Of a stretch of DNA of 64,000 nucleotides, positions 1 through 10,031 are shown one piece after another; position 1 is the stretch's first letter; every line of letters begins with the position of its first letter. The notes under the pieces are model-generated. The model did no database searches, was not told the DNA's origin, and worked only from the letters and a program-made list of their open reading frames with translations. This DNA is from Pseudevernia furfuracea. Taxonomy: Eukaryota; Ascomycota; Lecanoromycetes; Lecanorales; Parmeliaceae. The DNA is taken from positions 620,001-684,000 of the forward strand of contig JAIUPT010000039.1 of NCBI GenBank assembly GCA_022315425.1. The letters run 5' to 3'. Position numbers and translations under genes: made by a program.

Positions 1-3000
1 CTGAGGTGTTATATCGTCTTGATAGGTCCATTTTCTAAGATTGTCAGTCTCCTTTCGCAGATAGCGTCAAGGCTAGTCTTGCAATTCAATACTCTCGTGT
101 CTCAAAGCTCTCTTGCAACTAAAAATGACTGCAAAGTGCACTCACCCGGGATATATTCCATCAGTCTAAGATTCCTGGGTCAGCTTCTCCATTTCAAAAT
201 CAATTTTAAATTGCGAGACCTCTTTCACGAGTGCCTTAGGGAGTCGAGACCCTGGAAAGCATCCCGGAGCTTGTGTTAAATTAGGACGAGGAAGGGACTA
301 AAGAAGTTGTAACTCACATTAATATTGTCGGCATCGCAGAAGACAAGTTCGCCTTCTATTTTGGACGGAAAGCCAGGAAGGATTTCAACTTCTGTTGTCT
401 TCGCTTCTGGCGCAATGTCTCTCTCGGCTTCTGCAGTTTTGATGACATTGTCTAGCTGACCGATTATCTTTTCTAATGCTTCTTCGGCTGTGATCATCCT
501 TTCTTCTTCCTTGACGCCGTCTCCTTCTCCCATGACGACACTAGAAGCACCTTCGGGCTGTTCGTACCACCCAGGGCCTATGATCTTCCCTGCGAGAGCA
601 CTTGCTGCTACGACCTCTGGGCTTGCCAGGTAGCTACACGACTCGGAGTCAGCATTTCGCCTTTGAGCGACAAAGAGGTCTTGGGGCAGATCCAAAGATC
701 CAAAGATCCAAGCTCTCGGAACATGTCTTAGAACGCAGAATGAGGTCTCAAGATTGGGACAGAATCGAACAAAAAAAGGACTCACGCCTTTGCGGCCGGA
801 CTTCCCATTCTTCCTTTAAAGTTGCCTGCGAACTGTTAGTAAATAAATGTATTTAAGGACTTGTAGGTTAGAACAAACGATTACTAGCGCTTATTCCGAC
901 TTCACCAGGTTCAAGAAGACCTGTTCCCAATCCGATGCATGGACCGCAACCAGCGGGGAGGGCAATTGCGTTAGCATCTAGCATGACTTGCCAGTCGCCA
1001 GCCTGTGGTTTCTTGGGTCAGCATTTCCCGGTTAAGATAGGTTTCAGTCGTGAAAAAGAGATGAAATCTGAACGGTCCCGAGACAGATTCAGATGGTAAT
1101 ACAAAGCAGCGGAGTAGATGCTTACTTCCTCAGCAGCTTTTTGCTCAGGCATGCTAGCAGCGGCTATGTAGAACTTCACCGAATCAGGGATTTTGGCAGG
1201 TGAGGCTTCCCTAAAGACTTGGGCGGCAGCAGCAAGGTCTGAAGCTCTACTATTCGTGCACGATACCAAATACGATTTGTTGATCTTGATGTTCTGTGCT
1301 GCCAGTCTGTGCAGGGTTCGGATTTAGTATCTCTATTCGTGGACGGACAATATAATTGTAAGACAAGGCTAAAAGAGAGATAGGAAACAGAAATGCGCCT
1401 TTGCTTCTGCAACCTATTTTGTGACTCGGGACGAGTGTGAATCGGGGAAGAAATTACATACTCTTTCAATGGCGTTGCTATCTTAACTGAATTGGGCCCA
1501 GAGACGTAGGGAGACAGCGTCGATAGGTTCAAAAACAGGTTTTTAGCGTAACATGCATCTTTGTCTGCAGAGATGGGATTCGCGAAGAGGTCATCGATTC
1601 GTTTGTGAGAAAAACGTTGAGAAATTAGAGCATCAGCTGAATCGGTGGCCTGGTACATAGCTGCGACAGTCGCCCTCCTGCGTATATCCCGAAGTCAGAG
1701 TGATCGTTCTCCAGAGAAGATTCTGAATCAAAACACGCTTGCGCGGCATGACTGTGCTCATCGGATGTATCTGGAGACGCAAATCTCGGTGTTGGAAAGG
1801 GAGAAAACTCAGGAATACACATACCCTCGCAACCATCCTTCTAGCACGCCATCGATTGGGAACAGCCCTGGTTCAGTATCAGCGTTGCCTTTTCGAGATA
1901 GCGTTTGAATTACCGCTTAAAGCTCCCCATTCAGTAGTCATGTTGGAAATGGTGAGTCTGGAATCGATGGACAGACTCTCTAAAGTCTCCTCAGACCCAG
2001 TGAACTCGATCGCATGGTTGAGAACCTCATCGTTACTGGACGTGGAGATTCGGGGTCAGCGTTCTTCTTTCAAAATCAAGTCTGTAGTCATGAGACATCC
2101 GACAGATATGTACTCCCAAACCTTGCGTCGTGACTGGATCTTGGGATGAATTAGGAGGGGAATACGTCAAAGAGACTTACTTAAAAAGCCCGGCGAGCGA
2201 GACGATCACATCTTTTCCCTAAAGAGTAGTAAGGTTAAGAACTTGGATAGTTTGCTAAGAAAATCACTGACCGTGACACCAGTTGGTAATGAACCCATGA
2301 ATGTAATTCTAGCCATAGGGGGCACTTGCCACCACGTTTTCCCAGTACTCCATACGCTTGCGGCATCAGATCTGACGATTGGCGTTCCTAGACAGCCCAA
2401 TCCCTTTGTATCTCCCCAGGTCAGTAGAATTCTTTGAGGGCGGAGCACGTGAGTCCCAAGACGATGTTTCCGAGCTCCCGATCTGCTTGAACAAAAGATT
2501 AATGGGCGGGGAAAGCACGAACCCCGTACATGTTCGAGTGACTGTCACTTGCAACCTGATTTCCTCTGGATTAGAACATCTCCGTAAAGACAGAGAGATT
2601 CCCCCGTAGCTCAGTGTTCGATGTAGCATATGGGAAATAGATTAGACTAACGGTGAGGGTCTATCACATTTTGTAATCAGCATTCGTGTTCCTAAAAAAG
2701 ATTTGAGTAACGAGCAATTTCTGAGGAGCAGACTGGGTGACCCAACGGGCATTTTGCTCATGCGATATGTCTCTGAACTCAAAAGGAAATCTCGACCAGC
2801 AATTGAGAACCTGGAAAAGTGCCTTACACCAGGGAACGCGTATCCCTCCTCACACATTATCTGATGCCCGATTCCTCGACCAGCGGGGCTGTGGAAGATC
2901 GGAAATCAGCGGCAATCTTACAAGAACAAAGGGGAAGTCTATTGAGCGTTCTATTTCAAGAAATGCAAGTATAGCCCTGCGGCACACACTCATCTTTCAA

Positions 3001-3498
3001 TCAGAAGCAAGGAGGAATGACCCCGAGCACTTACTAGAAGTCGACACCTTGTGCCTTCGCGAAAGCTTCTATCTGTGCATATTTCTTCAAATTGGAATCC
3101 GATTTGTTCTGCACGTCATGATCGAGTGCCATGACAATCTGACTTGGATCATCTGAGTGAGTTCGCAGTCAATACTCCTTCCTTAGAAAAGCTCTAGAGT
3201 CAGAAGACATGTCTCTGAAGGCCAAAAAGATCTCCGGCCCCAATTATGATGAAGAGGGGCACGATGGGTCGGAAAAGATAACTCACGTATCTTCTTGGCC
3301 CCAATTTTTTTGAACTTCAACGCAGTGGGCCAAGAATTGTCTAGAATCGTTAGCTTTTCGGCTGTTGCCCGCAATTCGCTCCCTATCTCTACCGTGCGTC
3401 ATGCAGTGGTGTGGCCTCAAAGTAACAAAGTCCCCAGCCCTCACGTATTGATTTTCTGCCAAATCCAAGGAGTGCCGCTGAATTATTTTCTCACTCAT
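1..3498 (-). CDS. Aconitase-superfamily hydratase (3-isopropylmalate dehydratase/homoaconitase-like), 3'-truncated, 17 visible exons
   Basis: Spliced from 17 exons on the minus strand: 3498-3393, 3340-3287, 3152-3035, 2888-2828, 2660-2652, 2555-2523, 2403-2272, 2218-2181, 2035-1914, 1867-1825, 1677-1462, 1306-1126, 1002-879, 825-786, 633-318, 165-146 and 34-1. They total 549 codons with no frameshift or stop; the C-terminus lies beyond base 1. Order along the protein: early LRPHHCMTHDNSWP; DPSQIVMALDHDVQ; YPAGRGIGHQIM; VASDSHSNMYGG; VSCTNSRASDL and GCGPCIG, which supply the three [4Fe-4S] Cys ligands; the linker ILPGFPSKIEGE; then TDGIYPGKWTYQD, the start of a LeuD-type swivel domain. This is the LeuC-LeuD fusion type of the aconitase superfamily, expected to hydrate/dehydrate a (homo)citrate- or isopropylmalate-like acid. 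It is not the classical LEU1 sequence, and the substrate is unknown. An upstream in-frame Met at 3645 would add an Arg-rich, possibly mitochondrial, leader. Most introns are long; several belong to the repeated intron family described separately. Confidence 0.88.
166..317 (-). repeat. Introner-like element in the hydratase gene (152-nt intron)
   Basis: GTGAGT...AG intron between exons 633-318 and 165-146. Read on the + strand it shares, in order, GGGTCAGC, TTTCAAAATCAA, GAGAC and AATTAGGA with the intron at 2036-2180. Similarity in introns of one gene at different positions implies copying rather than common descent of one intron. Confidence 0.6.
634..785 (-). repeat. Candidate introner-like element in the hydratase gene (152-nt intron)
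   Basis: GTGAGT...TAG intron joining exons 825-786 and 633-318. Near the acceptor it carries TGCTGACTCC on the sense strand, identical to the branch-site segment of the elements at 6663-6797 and 56782-56927. It also contains three tandem AGATCCA units near 685. The rest is diverged, so family membership is probable rather than certain. Confidence 0.45.
1003..1125 (-). repeat. Candidate introner-like element in the hydratase gene (123-nt intron)
   Basis: GTAAGC...CAG intron. On the + strand it has GTCAGCATTTCCC followed by GATA and then AGTCGTG, in the order and near-spacing of the element at 6663-6797 (GTCAGCATATCTCCC, GATA, AGTCGTG). Outside that stretch the match fades. Confidence 0.4.
2036..2180 (-). 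repeat. Introner-like element in the hydratase gene (145-nt intron)
   Basis: GTAAGT...CAG intron between exons 2218-2181 and 2035-1914. It is alignable with the intron at 166-317 (GGGTCAGC, TTTCAAAATCAA, AATTAGGA blocks). It has weaker similarity to the element at 56416-56550 (GTCAG, AGTCA, GAGACAT). Confidence 0.55.
2652..2660 (-). other. Predicted 9-nt microexon of the hydratase gene
   Basis: Exon 2888-2828 ends after FPG and exon 2555-2523 begins with VASDSHSN, but family members have three extra residues between them. The only fit is ACCCTCACC (Thr-Leu-Thr) at 2660-2652, preceded by AG and followed by GTTAGT. All three exons are phase 0, so the frame is kept. Confidence 0.6.
3153..3286 (-). 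repeat. Introner-like element in the hydratase gene (134-nt intron)
   Basis: GTGAGT...CAG intron between exons 3340-3287 and 3152-3035. It matches the aldo-keto reductase intron 56416-56550 nearly end to end. Both carry AGAGTCA, AGACATGTC, AAAAGATCTCCGG and TAACTCAC in the same order at nearly the same spacing (134 versus 135 nt). The flanking exons are unrelated. Confidence 0.8.
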
Positions 3499-3968
3499 TG
3501 TTTGAGGAACGCGTGGCGAGTTTTGGAGGGAGGAAAGGATCGTAGCAGAGGAAGTGTCCTGTATCTGGGACGGGAAGACATCGACATGTCCGCGCTGGGG
3601 CAATGCCGGGTTCGAGGGTGTCCTCAATGCTCTGCGCCGGAGCAACGAGGCCCCAGTACGTTTCTGATGCGGTCATCAACAGATACTCTAAGCATCAGGC
3701 AGCTGTTGGGGTCACAAACAAGCATACTGACGAACATGAATGAGCATTCGCAGGTCAGGAAAATGTTTGAGAGGGCCGTACCAGAGAAAGAGAATTGTTT
3801 CTGTCAGGCTAAAAAAAGCGGGCCGAAGCCGGAGAATTCTGTACGGGCTAAGGTATTCGCCACCCACGGATGAACCTCGGTGTTTACTAGGCAGATTAAT
3901 TGCAAACATTTTTGCTTCATAATGTCTTCCATCTCGATCATCTCTTCAGCAGCCAAAGTCATACTAGC
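3499..3968. other. Intergenic region between divergent hydratase and NAR1 genes
   Basis: About 470 bp between two divergent start codons, so it probably holds both promoters. Part may instead be hydratase N-terminus if translation starts at 3645. No clear element was recognised. Confidence 0.5.
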
Positions 3969-5785
3969 ATGTCTGCAATCCTGTCCGCTGATGATCTCAA
4001 TGATTTTATCTCACCGGGTGTAGCATGCATCAAGCCCGTCGAGACACTTCCGAAACAAGCACCTGAAGAGATCAATGTATGTCTGCCTTCACTATTTCCA
4101 CTGTGTCCTATTAATGGGTGGGTTCATAGGCTTACGAAGTGACGACGGAAGATAAGCTCCAAAAGGAAAATGCTCCGCCTGCTCAGATATCTTTGACAGA
4201 CTGTCTAGCTTGCTCAGGATGCGTTACCTCCGCAGAAGCTGTGCTGGTATCGCTCCAGTCACACTCGGAAGTACTCAATGCACTAGACTGGCAACACTCC
4301 GTCGATCTTTCTACAGCCGGCAGTGAATACGGAGCAACTCAACATGAAGGGAGGCTCTTTGTCGCCAGCGTCAGTCCACAGGTGCGAGCGAGTTTGGCCG
4401 CCACCTACGGTGTTTCGGAGGCAGAAGCTGGGTGGATGATCGATCAGCTGTTGGGTGGACCACAAGGACTAGCAACAGGGGGGAAATATGGCAATGGCTT
4501 CACTTGGATCGTCGACACGAATGCTATGCGAGAAGCAAGTTTGGTCTTGGGAGCAGACGAAGTGATAGAGTCCTTGCAAACTCCTAGTAACCAAGCGGCT
4601 TCCAACAACGATGGCGCCTCAACCACAACACCCAACAGGCCTCTAGTCAGCTCAGCCTGTCCAGGCTGGATCTGCTACGCCGAAAAGACTCACCCACACG
4701 TCCTCCCGCATCTCTCACGATTAAAATCCCCCCAAGCTCTCACCGGCATCCTCCTCAAATCTATCCTTTCACAACGACTCAATATACGCCCCGAGCAAAT
4801 ATGGCACGTCTCAATAATGCCATGTTTTGACAAGAAGCTCGAGGCTTCTCGCGAAGAACTGACAGAAATCTATTGGCGGCCTCCATCCACTACTACCCCG
4901 GCCCAACCAGTTCGTGACGTCGACTGCGTTATTACCGCCCGCGAAGTCTTGATGCTGGCTGATACTCGCGGGATCAGTTTCCCTGCTCTACCTCGAACCC
5001 CCATCTCCCGACCCGCCTTCCCCGATCCCACGCTCTCCTCCTTCCTCTTCCCAAAACACCACCGAAAGCAGGCTTTCGAAGCCGGCACCTCAGGAGGCTA
5101 TCTCCATCATATTCTTCAAACCCAACTCGCTCTCAATCCCTCCAGCGCCCTGAACACCATCCGCGGCCGCAACGCGGACGTCGTCGAGTACGCCATTACC
5201 TCTCCCAATCAAGAACAGCCCATCTTCAAGGCAGCGCGCTACTATGGTTTCCGAAACATACAAAATTTGGTACGGAAGCTCAAGCCCCAGAAGAAAAGTA
5301 GATTACCAGGCGGGCGAGCTGGTGCAAGAGCTGGAGCTGCTGGTGGAGCAGGGATGGATTATGCATATGTAGAGGTGATGGCATGTCCAGGTGGTTGTAC
5401 GAACGGAGGCGGGCAGATCAAAGTTGACGATGTGCCTATCAAGCCCGAAAGAGCCATGAGCCAGAAGGAGTGGTTGGGCAGAGTCGACGAAGCCTACTAC
5501 TCGATGTCCGAGAGCGAATCCGAAATTGAGAATGACGACGTTATGAAAACTGATGATAACGACAACGGAGAAGCGGGAAAAGTGGAGGGAAAGAATAGGA
5601 TCAATGGTATTGATACGACGCGTGTCAGAGAGGTACTGGAGCACTGGGCGCACACGACTGGTATCGATCTGCAGAAGCTGGTCACGACAAGCTATCGGAA
5701 GGTGGAAAGTGACGTCGGGAAGGTTGGAGGAGCGGAGAATGAGAGAGTGGTGGAGCTGGCAGGGAAGATTGGCGGAGGGTGGTAG
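3969..5785 (+). CDS. nar1: Cytosolic Fe-S cluster assembly factor Nar1 (iron-only hydrogenase-like)
   Basis: Two exons, 3969-4076 and 4130-5785, joined by a 53-nt GTATGT...TAG intron, give 587 aa. The start MSAILSADDLNDFISPG is typical of the fungal protein. Cys ligands for the N-terminal [4Fe-4S] cluster are visible in GVACIKP and CLACSGC. The hydrogenase-like core has SSACPGWICYAEK, a Cys in MPCFDKK, and MACPGGCTNGGGQ near the end. The protein ends in Trp, as Nar1 proteins do; that residue contacts the targeting complex. It passes clusters from the scaffold to the CIA targeting complex in the cytosol. The stretch after CPGGC is acidic and longer than the core needs. Divergent from the hydratase gene. 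Confidence 0.95.
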
Positions 5786-6314
5786 CAAGATGATGACACC
5801 GTTCGACATGAAGATACTTTAGCAAGCGTGCATTGCAGGTGTTTGGCCCCATCGTTGGGACACCGGGGGGGCCGGGTCACCATATCTCATTTCAGATCCC
5901 TAGAACTACCACCGGCCATTGCGTTTCTACAGCTATAAGATGGTCAAACGGATGATCTCTGCGGAAGATGTCACTTCCACAAGACAGCCATCATCCCTCA
6001 AGGATCATTTTTCCAGAGGAACTACTAACAGTGGAATTGAAGATCAACTAAGACGGAGACCCGTGTGTGTTTTTGGCTACCAACAATGCAATGACAAGCA
6101 GCACAGAAACTTGGAGCAAGCCACATAAATTCCTTGACCTTTCCCCTAGATTGGTACTAAATATAGGCCAGCCGCCATGTTTGAGTTCAGACCCGGCAAT
6201 CCATTATCCTCTCTGGAGAAGTGAACAAAAATTTATGGAGGTGGTAAGATGGAGTGGAATCGCGCGAATCCAAGAACGTGCTTCCCCCAATGCACTCTTC
6301 AAGACCATGCAAAC
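5786..6314. other. Intergenic, no gene seen
   Basis: Lies between the convergent 3' ends of nar1 and the small secreted protein gene. Short open frames here have no recognisable protein character. Confidence 0.5.
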
Positions 6315-6932
6315 CTAGTCAAGGGTAGTGCTAAGAAGAGAAACGGCCAAGCCAGTCATAGTCGTGATTGTATACCCAAGACTCCCCGAAGCCTCCAAAT
6401 CCGTCAAATCTGCCAGACCCGAAATGGGAAGATCAAGATCACGAATCTTTACACTTTGGGTTTCCGCCAAACCGGACGAGTTGAGCAGAGTCAAGACAAC
6501 ATCGAGGATAGCGATGGCGGCCAAGATATTGTCGAAGAGCTGAGCCGGCGGGGTATCAAGGCCGGGAATCGAGTCGACACTGGCGCTGTTGGGGACAGCT
6601 GGGGCAGCTGCAACCGCGGAAGCGAGAACGGGAGCGACTGCTGAGGGAATTGGCGCCGTGGCCTTGATCATTTAGGAGTCAGCATATCTCCCTTTGGATA
6701 CAACTTAAGTCGTGCAACCAGTCTTAGGAGTGGCTTGCTCCCGCAACATGTCCTGCGACTCAAGAAGCAACTTCAATAGAGTAAAAAGTCTACTTACGAG
6801 GGCGGTGGAGACGATGGAACCCACTGCAGGTCCGGCAGGAAAAGGGGAAGGGAATAATGGTGGGAAGACCTGAGGGTTGGCAGAGGCGAGGAGAGCGGTC
6901 GCTGCGAGGGAGAGGATGGTGAATAGATGCAT
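6315..6932 (-). CDS. Small secreted protein, function unknown
   Basis: Two exons, 6932-6798 and 6662-6315, give 160 aa. The N-terminus MHLFTILSLAATALLASA is a clear signal peptide, with likely cleavage after Ala-Ser-Ala. The mature part is Pro/Ala/Leu-rich with no Cys, so it is not a Cys-rich effector. No domain was recognised. The frame is kept only if the 135-nt intron is removed (phase 0). That intron is an introner-like element nearly matching one in the aldo-keto reductase gene 50 kb away. Possible roles are a wall-associated or effector-like protein; nothing in the sequence decides. Confidence 0.75.
6663..6797 (-). repeat. Introner-like element (135-nt intron of the secreted-protein gene)
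   Basis: GTAAGT...AAG intron. Compared with 56782-56927 in the aldo-keto reductase gene, about 88 of the first 108 positions (counted by hand from the acceptor side, ungapped) are identical. Blocks include TTTAGGAGTCAGCA and GGAGTGGCTTGCTCC. Host exons are unrelated. Confidence 0.88.
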
Positions 6933-7341
6933 GATTGTTGCTTCTGGAAGTCGTATATAGCAGTGACACTCGTAAGTGTAGGCTAAATCGATATGTAGCC
7001 TTCAGGAGCTTGAAAAAAAATATGTTGAGGGGCGCCCATTAGTCACACAGAGAACTGGAACTGGCTCTTTATATCTGACGTTCCCCCGCATTCCAGCTAC
7101 TTTAATGACATGACTTTCGAGTGACTGCACATTCCGAAGAGTCATTGCCAATATCGTGTGCTGCTGGGGAGGCCCTTTCCGTCATTTTTAAGATACTCAG
7201 CACTGGCCGGTCTCCACCACTAGTAAAGCCTGCTTCTTCCCTCGCCCTTGAAAACTGGCCCCTGTATTGACCGTTTTCCTTCTTGTGATATTTGTAGACG
7301 TTGAGGTTCGACGGCAAAAATGTCCATCATACATTTGGTTG
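6933..7341. other. Upstream region of the secreted-protein gene
   Basis: Contains A/T-rich TATATA-like sequence about 25 bp upstream of the start codon (near 6954-6960) and otherwise no recognised element. The far end is the 3' flank of the SUZ-domain gene. Confidence 0.4.
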
Positions 7342-8073
7342 TCAAGCAGGCTTGCCGCCTCGAGGAGCGAATCCAAACCCTCCTCTGCCACTGTTATCAG
7401 GAGCTCGTGGAGATCTGATAGGTTGTGGCTCATTCGGCTCTATTTTTGTCTCTTTCCTCAAGACTGATGACACCCCTGGCTTGCCGGTATCATTAGGGTC
7501 ATATAATCGCCCCGTCTGGTTGCTCGAAGATGACGAAGGTCGACCGTCTCTGCTATTCTTATTCCTGCTTTGGTTCCGGGATGGAGAGCTATTCTTCAAG
7601 TTGTTTGTTTTTGGGCTAGGTGCAGCAGTGGCACTCGAGGACTGATCATTGCCAAACAGCTTCTGCCTCACCTCTTCATACTTTTTCTGCTTCTCTTCCC
7701 TCTCCCTCTGAGCTTTCTCCCGCCGTTCTTCGGCAGTCAACTCGTGCTTCTTATTCTCATCTTCGCTCTCGTCGTCGTCATCGATGTTCAGCTGACCAAT
7801 TCCCTCCGCACTAGCTGCTGACTTCTTCTCCGGCTTCCTGCTCAGGACCTTCATCGCGGGTTTGAACTCCGATTTGAGTGGTACGATATCCCGAGACTTG
7901 AGAAAGAAGTTGTCTTGTGGGTCTTCAGCATCTTCCCATAGCTGACGGTTGAATTCGGCCTGTTTGGCCCGTCTTTCTGCTTTGGATGTTTTTGTGCTAC
8001 TCGGGGCAGGCTCAGTCTTAGCAGTTGACGAATCGCCTTTGGCTATCCAATCATCGTCCCAGGCGTCTGGCAT
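7342..8073 (-). CDS. SUZ-domain protein, probably RNA-binding
   Basis: One exon encoding 243 aa from MPDAWDDDWIAKGD. An in-frame Met at 8163 exists, but its extension looks non-coding. The middle holds a SUZ-type segment: VLSRKPEKK, an acidic linker, then a Lys/Glu-rich helix ending KKYEEVRQKLFG. The C-terminus has IRSPRAPDNSGRGGFGF, which matches the SUZ-C motif (Arg-x-Pro-Arg-x-Pro-Asp). SUZ domains bind RNA. Low-complexity Ser/Asn stretches lie between the two motifs. Short fungal homologues resemble SZRD1. No intron is needed. Confidence 0.8.
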   Translation of the reverse strand: MPDAWDDDWIAKGDSSTAKTEPAPSSTKTSKAERRAKQAEFNRQLWEDAEDPQDNFFLKSRDIVPLKSEFKPAMKVLSRKPEKKSAASAEGIGQLNIDDDDESEDENKKHELTAEERREKAQREREEKQKKYEEVRQKLFGNDQSSSATAAPSPKTNNLKNSSPSRNQSRNKNSRDGRPSSSSSNQTGRLYDPNDTGKPGVSSVLRKETKIEPNEPQPIRSPRAPDNSGRGGFGFAPRGGKPA

Positions 8074-8436
8074 TTTGTAACTTGGAATTGAGCGAGAGTT
8101 TGATATTTGCCTAATATAACGAGAATGTAAGGAAATGCTATGGAAGTGTACGGGTAGTGGCAAGCAATAAGGTAGTTGCAGTCTGAATGAAACGCGAATG
8201 AGTATCGAGTATGACCTCCAGGGATCCTCATTGGGCAGGCGGAGCAGATCTTCGGGGCCGAAATTAGTGGGGATTTGGTGTCTAATAAATTATAAGGCTA
8301 CAGACGTGAGATACAGGTGGGGGCCAAAGCCGCCTCGGAGCTTGAAGCGAGAAGTTCGATGCTTGCATAATCGTTGATCGAAATCTTGAATCCAAACAGT
8401 GAACACTTCGTATTGAATCACTCTACTCTGTACAAC

Positions 8437-9014
8437 ATGTCAGGTATGTCACTGTCTCCACTCCGAAGTGCTAAAACTAGCCAATCTAATCTAAAGCTCC
8501 TAAAAACCAGACCTGGAAGATAGCCACATGCTCGCGAGCTCATCGTCATCCGAAGACGAAGCCATGTTTCCTTCCGAACTCCAAACACCACCGGCCTCAA
8601 CCCTTCAAGATACTCTCGCCCCTCTTGAAATGCAATCTTCCGGTCTATCACCTCCCCAGTCACAAGAACAACACGAAGCAATGGACACAGCAGAAGCAAA
8701 CCACGATGGGAACGGTGCCGACCAGCTTACGGATGCGGCGCGGGGCAAAGATCAGAGCAATGGCAATGGCTGGGAGCCAAAGAGCGATTTCGCAAAGAGT
8801 GCGGAAATTAATCATGAGCCGGGGAGTTGTTGGAACAATAAAAAGGCAAAGGAGGAGTGGCAGAAGGCTTGGAGTCAGATTGAAGATAAGAATTTCAGTC
8901 TCAGTGAGTAGTTGACAGAGAATGGTAGAGACAGTGGGAGCTTACCCGTTCTTTACAGAAGCATTTGGTGACCCTTTCGATGAGAGTGAGGGGCAGCAAG
9001 GAAATGGAAAATGA
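8437..9014 (+). CDS. Conserved small acidic hypothetical protein
   Basis: Three exons, 8437-8443, 8511-8903 and 8959-9014, give 151 aa with intact phase. The first exon is only 7 nt (MSD after joining). The protein starts MSDLEDSHMLASSSSSEDE, continues through a Ser/Pro/Gln-rich region, then has a more ordered segment CWNNKKAKEEWQKAWSQIED and ends KAFGDPFDESEGQQGNGK. No domain was recognised. Clean splice sites (GTATGT/CAG, GTGAGT/CAG) support a real gene. Confidence 0.6.
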
Positions 9015-9249
9015 GGGTAAAACGAGGCATGAGCTACGGGTAGCAGTTTGCGAGTGGAACTCTGACTGCATAGCGTTGGCGTTGTAATGCGAAGGGCACG
9101 GATAGCATCGGCGATACCCATGAAAACAAAAGTCTGACAGGAGGCAATGGATCGGAAGCCTTTAATGACTACGGTCCTTTTTCAGGGGGGTATCTATTGT
9201 ACAACCCACGCTATCACACACTCCCTAGCATAGCTCTAGCAATCACATA

Positions 9250-10031
9250 CTACCGCCTCGGCGCCGTAGGAGCAAGACCAGGCACACCGCTATACCTCTC
9301 CTCTCTCTCCGTCTTAAACAGAACCTGCACCCAAAATTCCTTGCTGTCCTCATCAAACCAGCTCCAAAATCTCCCCTCTCTCCTATCCACTTCCCTCGCC
9401 TGCAACTTAAATCCGCAAGTCTCATACGGCTCCGCTGCGACAAGCAGGTACTGATAATTCTTATCCGGTGGGTCCTCCACTTTCTGCTCGAACGCTGACA
9501 TGAATCTGACTCTGGGCACAACTCCTGGCGTGATCTCTGGATATTGAAGCTGGAAGAGTAGACCCATCTGCCTAGTCAAAGCATCTCTAGTCTTCGTGAT
9601 CTTATACCCCGGCCGTCCAATCTTCACCATATTCCTCCGCACCTGCACCCCCATGTTCACACCCAGCATATTTGCATCTTGCGCTCTCCCCTCCTTTTGC
9701 TCTCTTGCCGCTCGTCGAGCGAGGTTCGTCTGATGCTTGCGACCTTGTGTGTGAGCGAGATAGGAGCCATCGTTCTGATGCACTGTGAGGCAGAGACGGC
9801 ATTCGAAGGAGCCGACATGATTCTTGAAGAAGTAGGGGTCTTTGTCGAGATCGATGGTTTCGAGGGCGAGTTTGCGAAGTCGTTCGCGGCGGTCGGCGTT
9901 GGTGGCAGAGTGAGATGCTACTCCTCCTCCGCCGAATTTCGAGCCAGCTCGGTTCTGGGTGAGAAGAGTGTTAGCTTGTTGTCTTTAGATTAGGACTCTG
10001 TATGTAATAAAATGCGTACCTGATAATCCAT
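9250..10031 (-). CDS. prp11: Splicing factor 3A subunit 2 (SF3A2/Prp11)
   Basis: Exons 10031-10020 (MDYQ) and 9954-9250, with a 65-nt intron, give 238 aa. The start MDYQNRAGSKFGGGGVAS is the invariant N-terminus of SF3A2. A matrin-type zinc finger follows: CRLC then HTQGRKHQ. The C-terminal half is the conserved Prp11 core (RVRFMSAFEQKVE...). It is part of U2 snRNP SF3a in the nucleus and acts in branch-site recognition. It lacks the Pro-rich C-terminal repeats of the metazoan form, as is usual in fungi. Confidence 0.95.

Noticed and set aside
5303..5883. Long minus-strand frames opposite nar1 and its 3' flank
   Set aside because: Shadow of nar1 coding sequence, whose conserved motifs fix the plus strand as coding.
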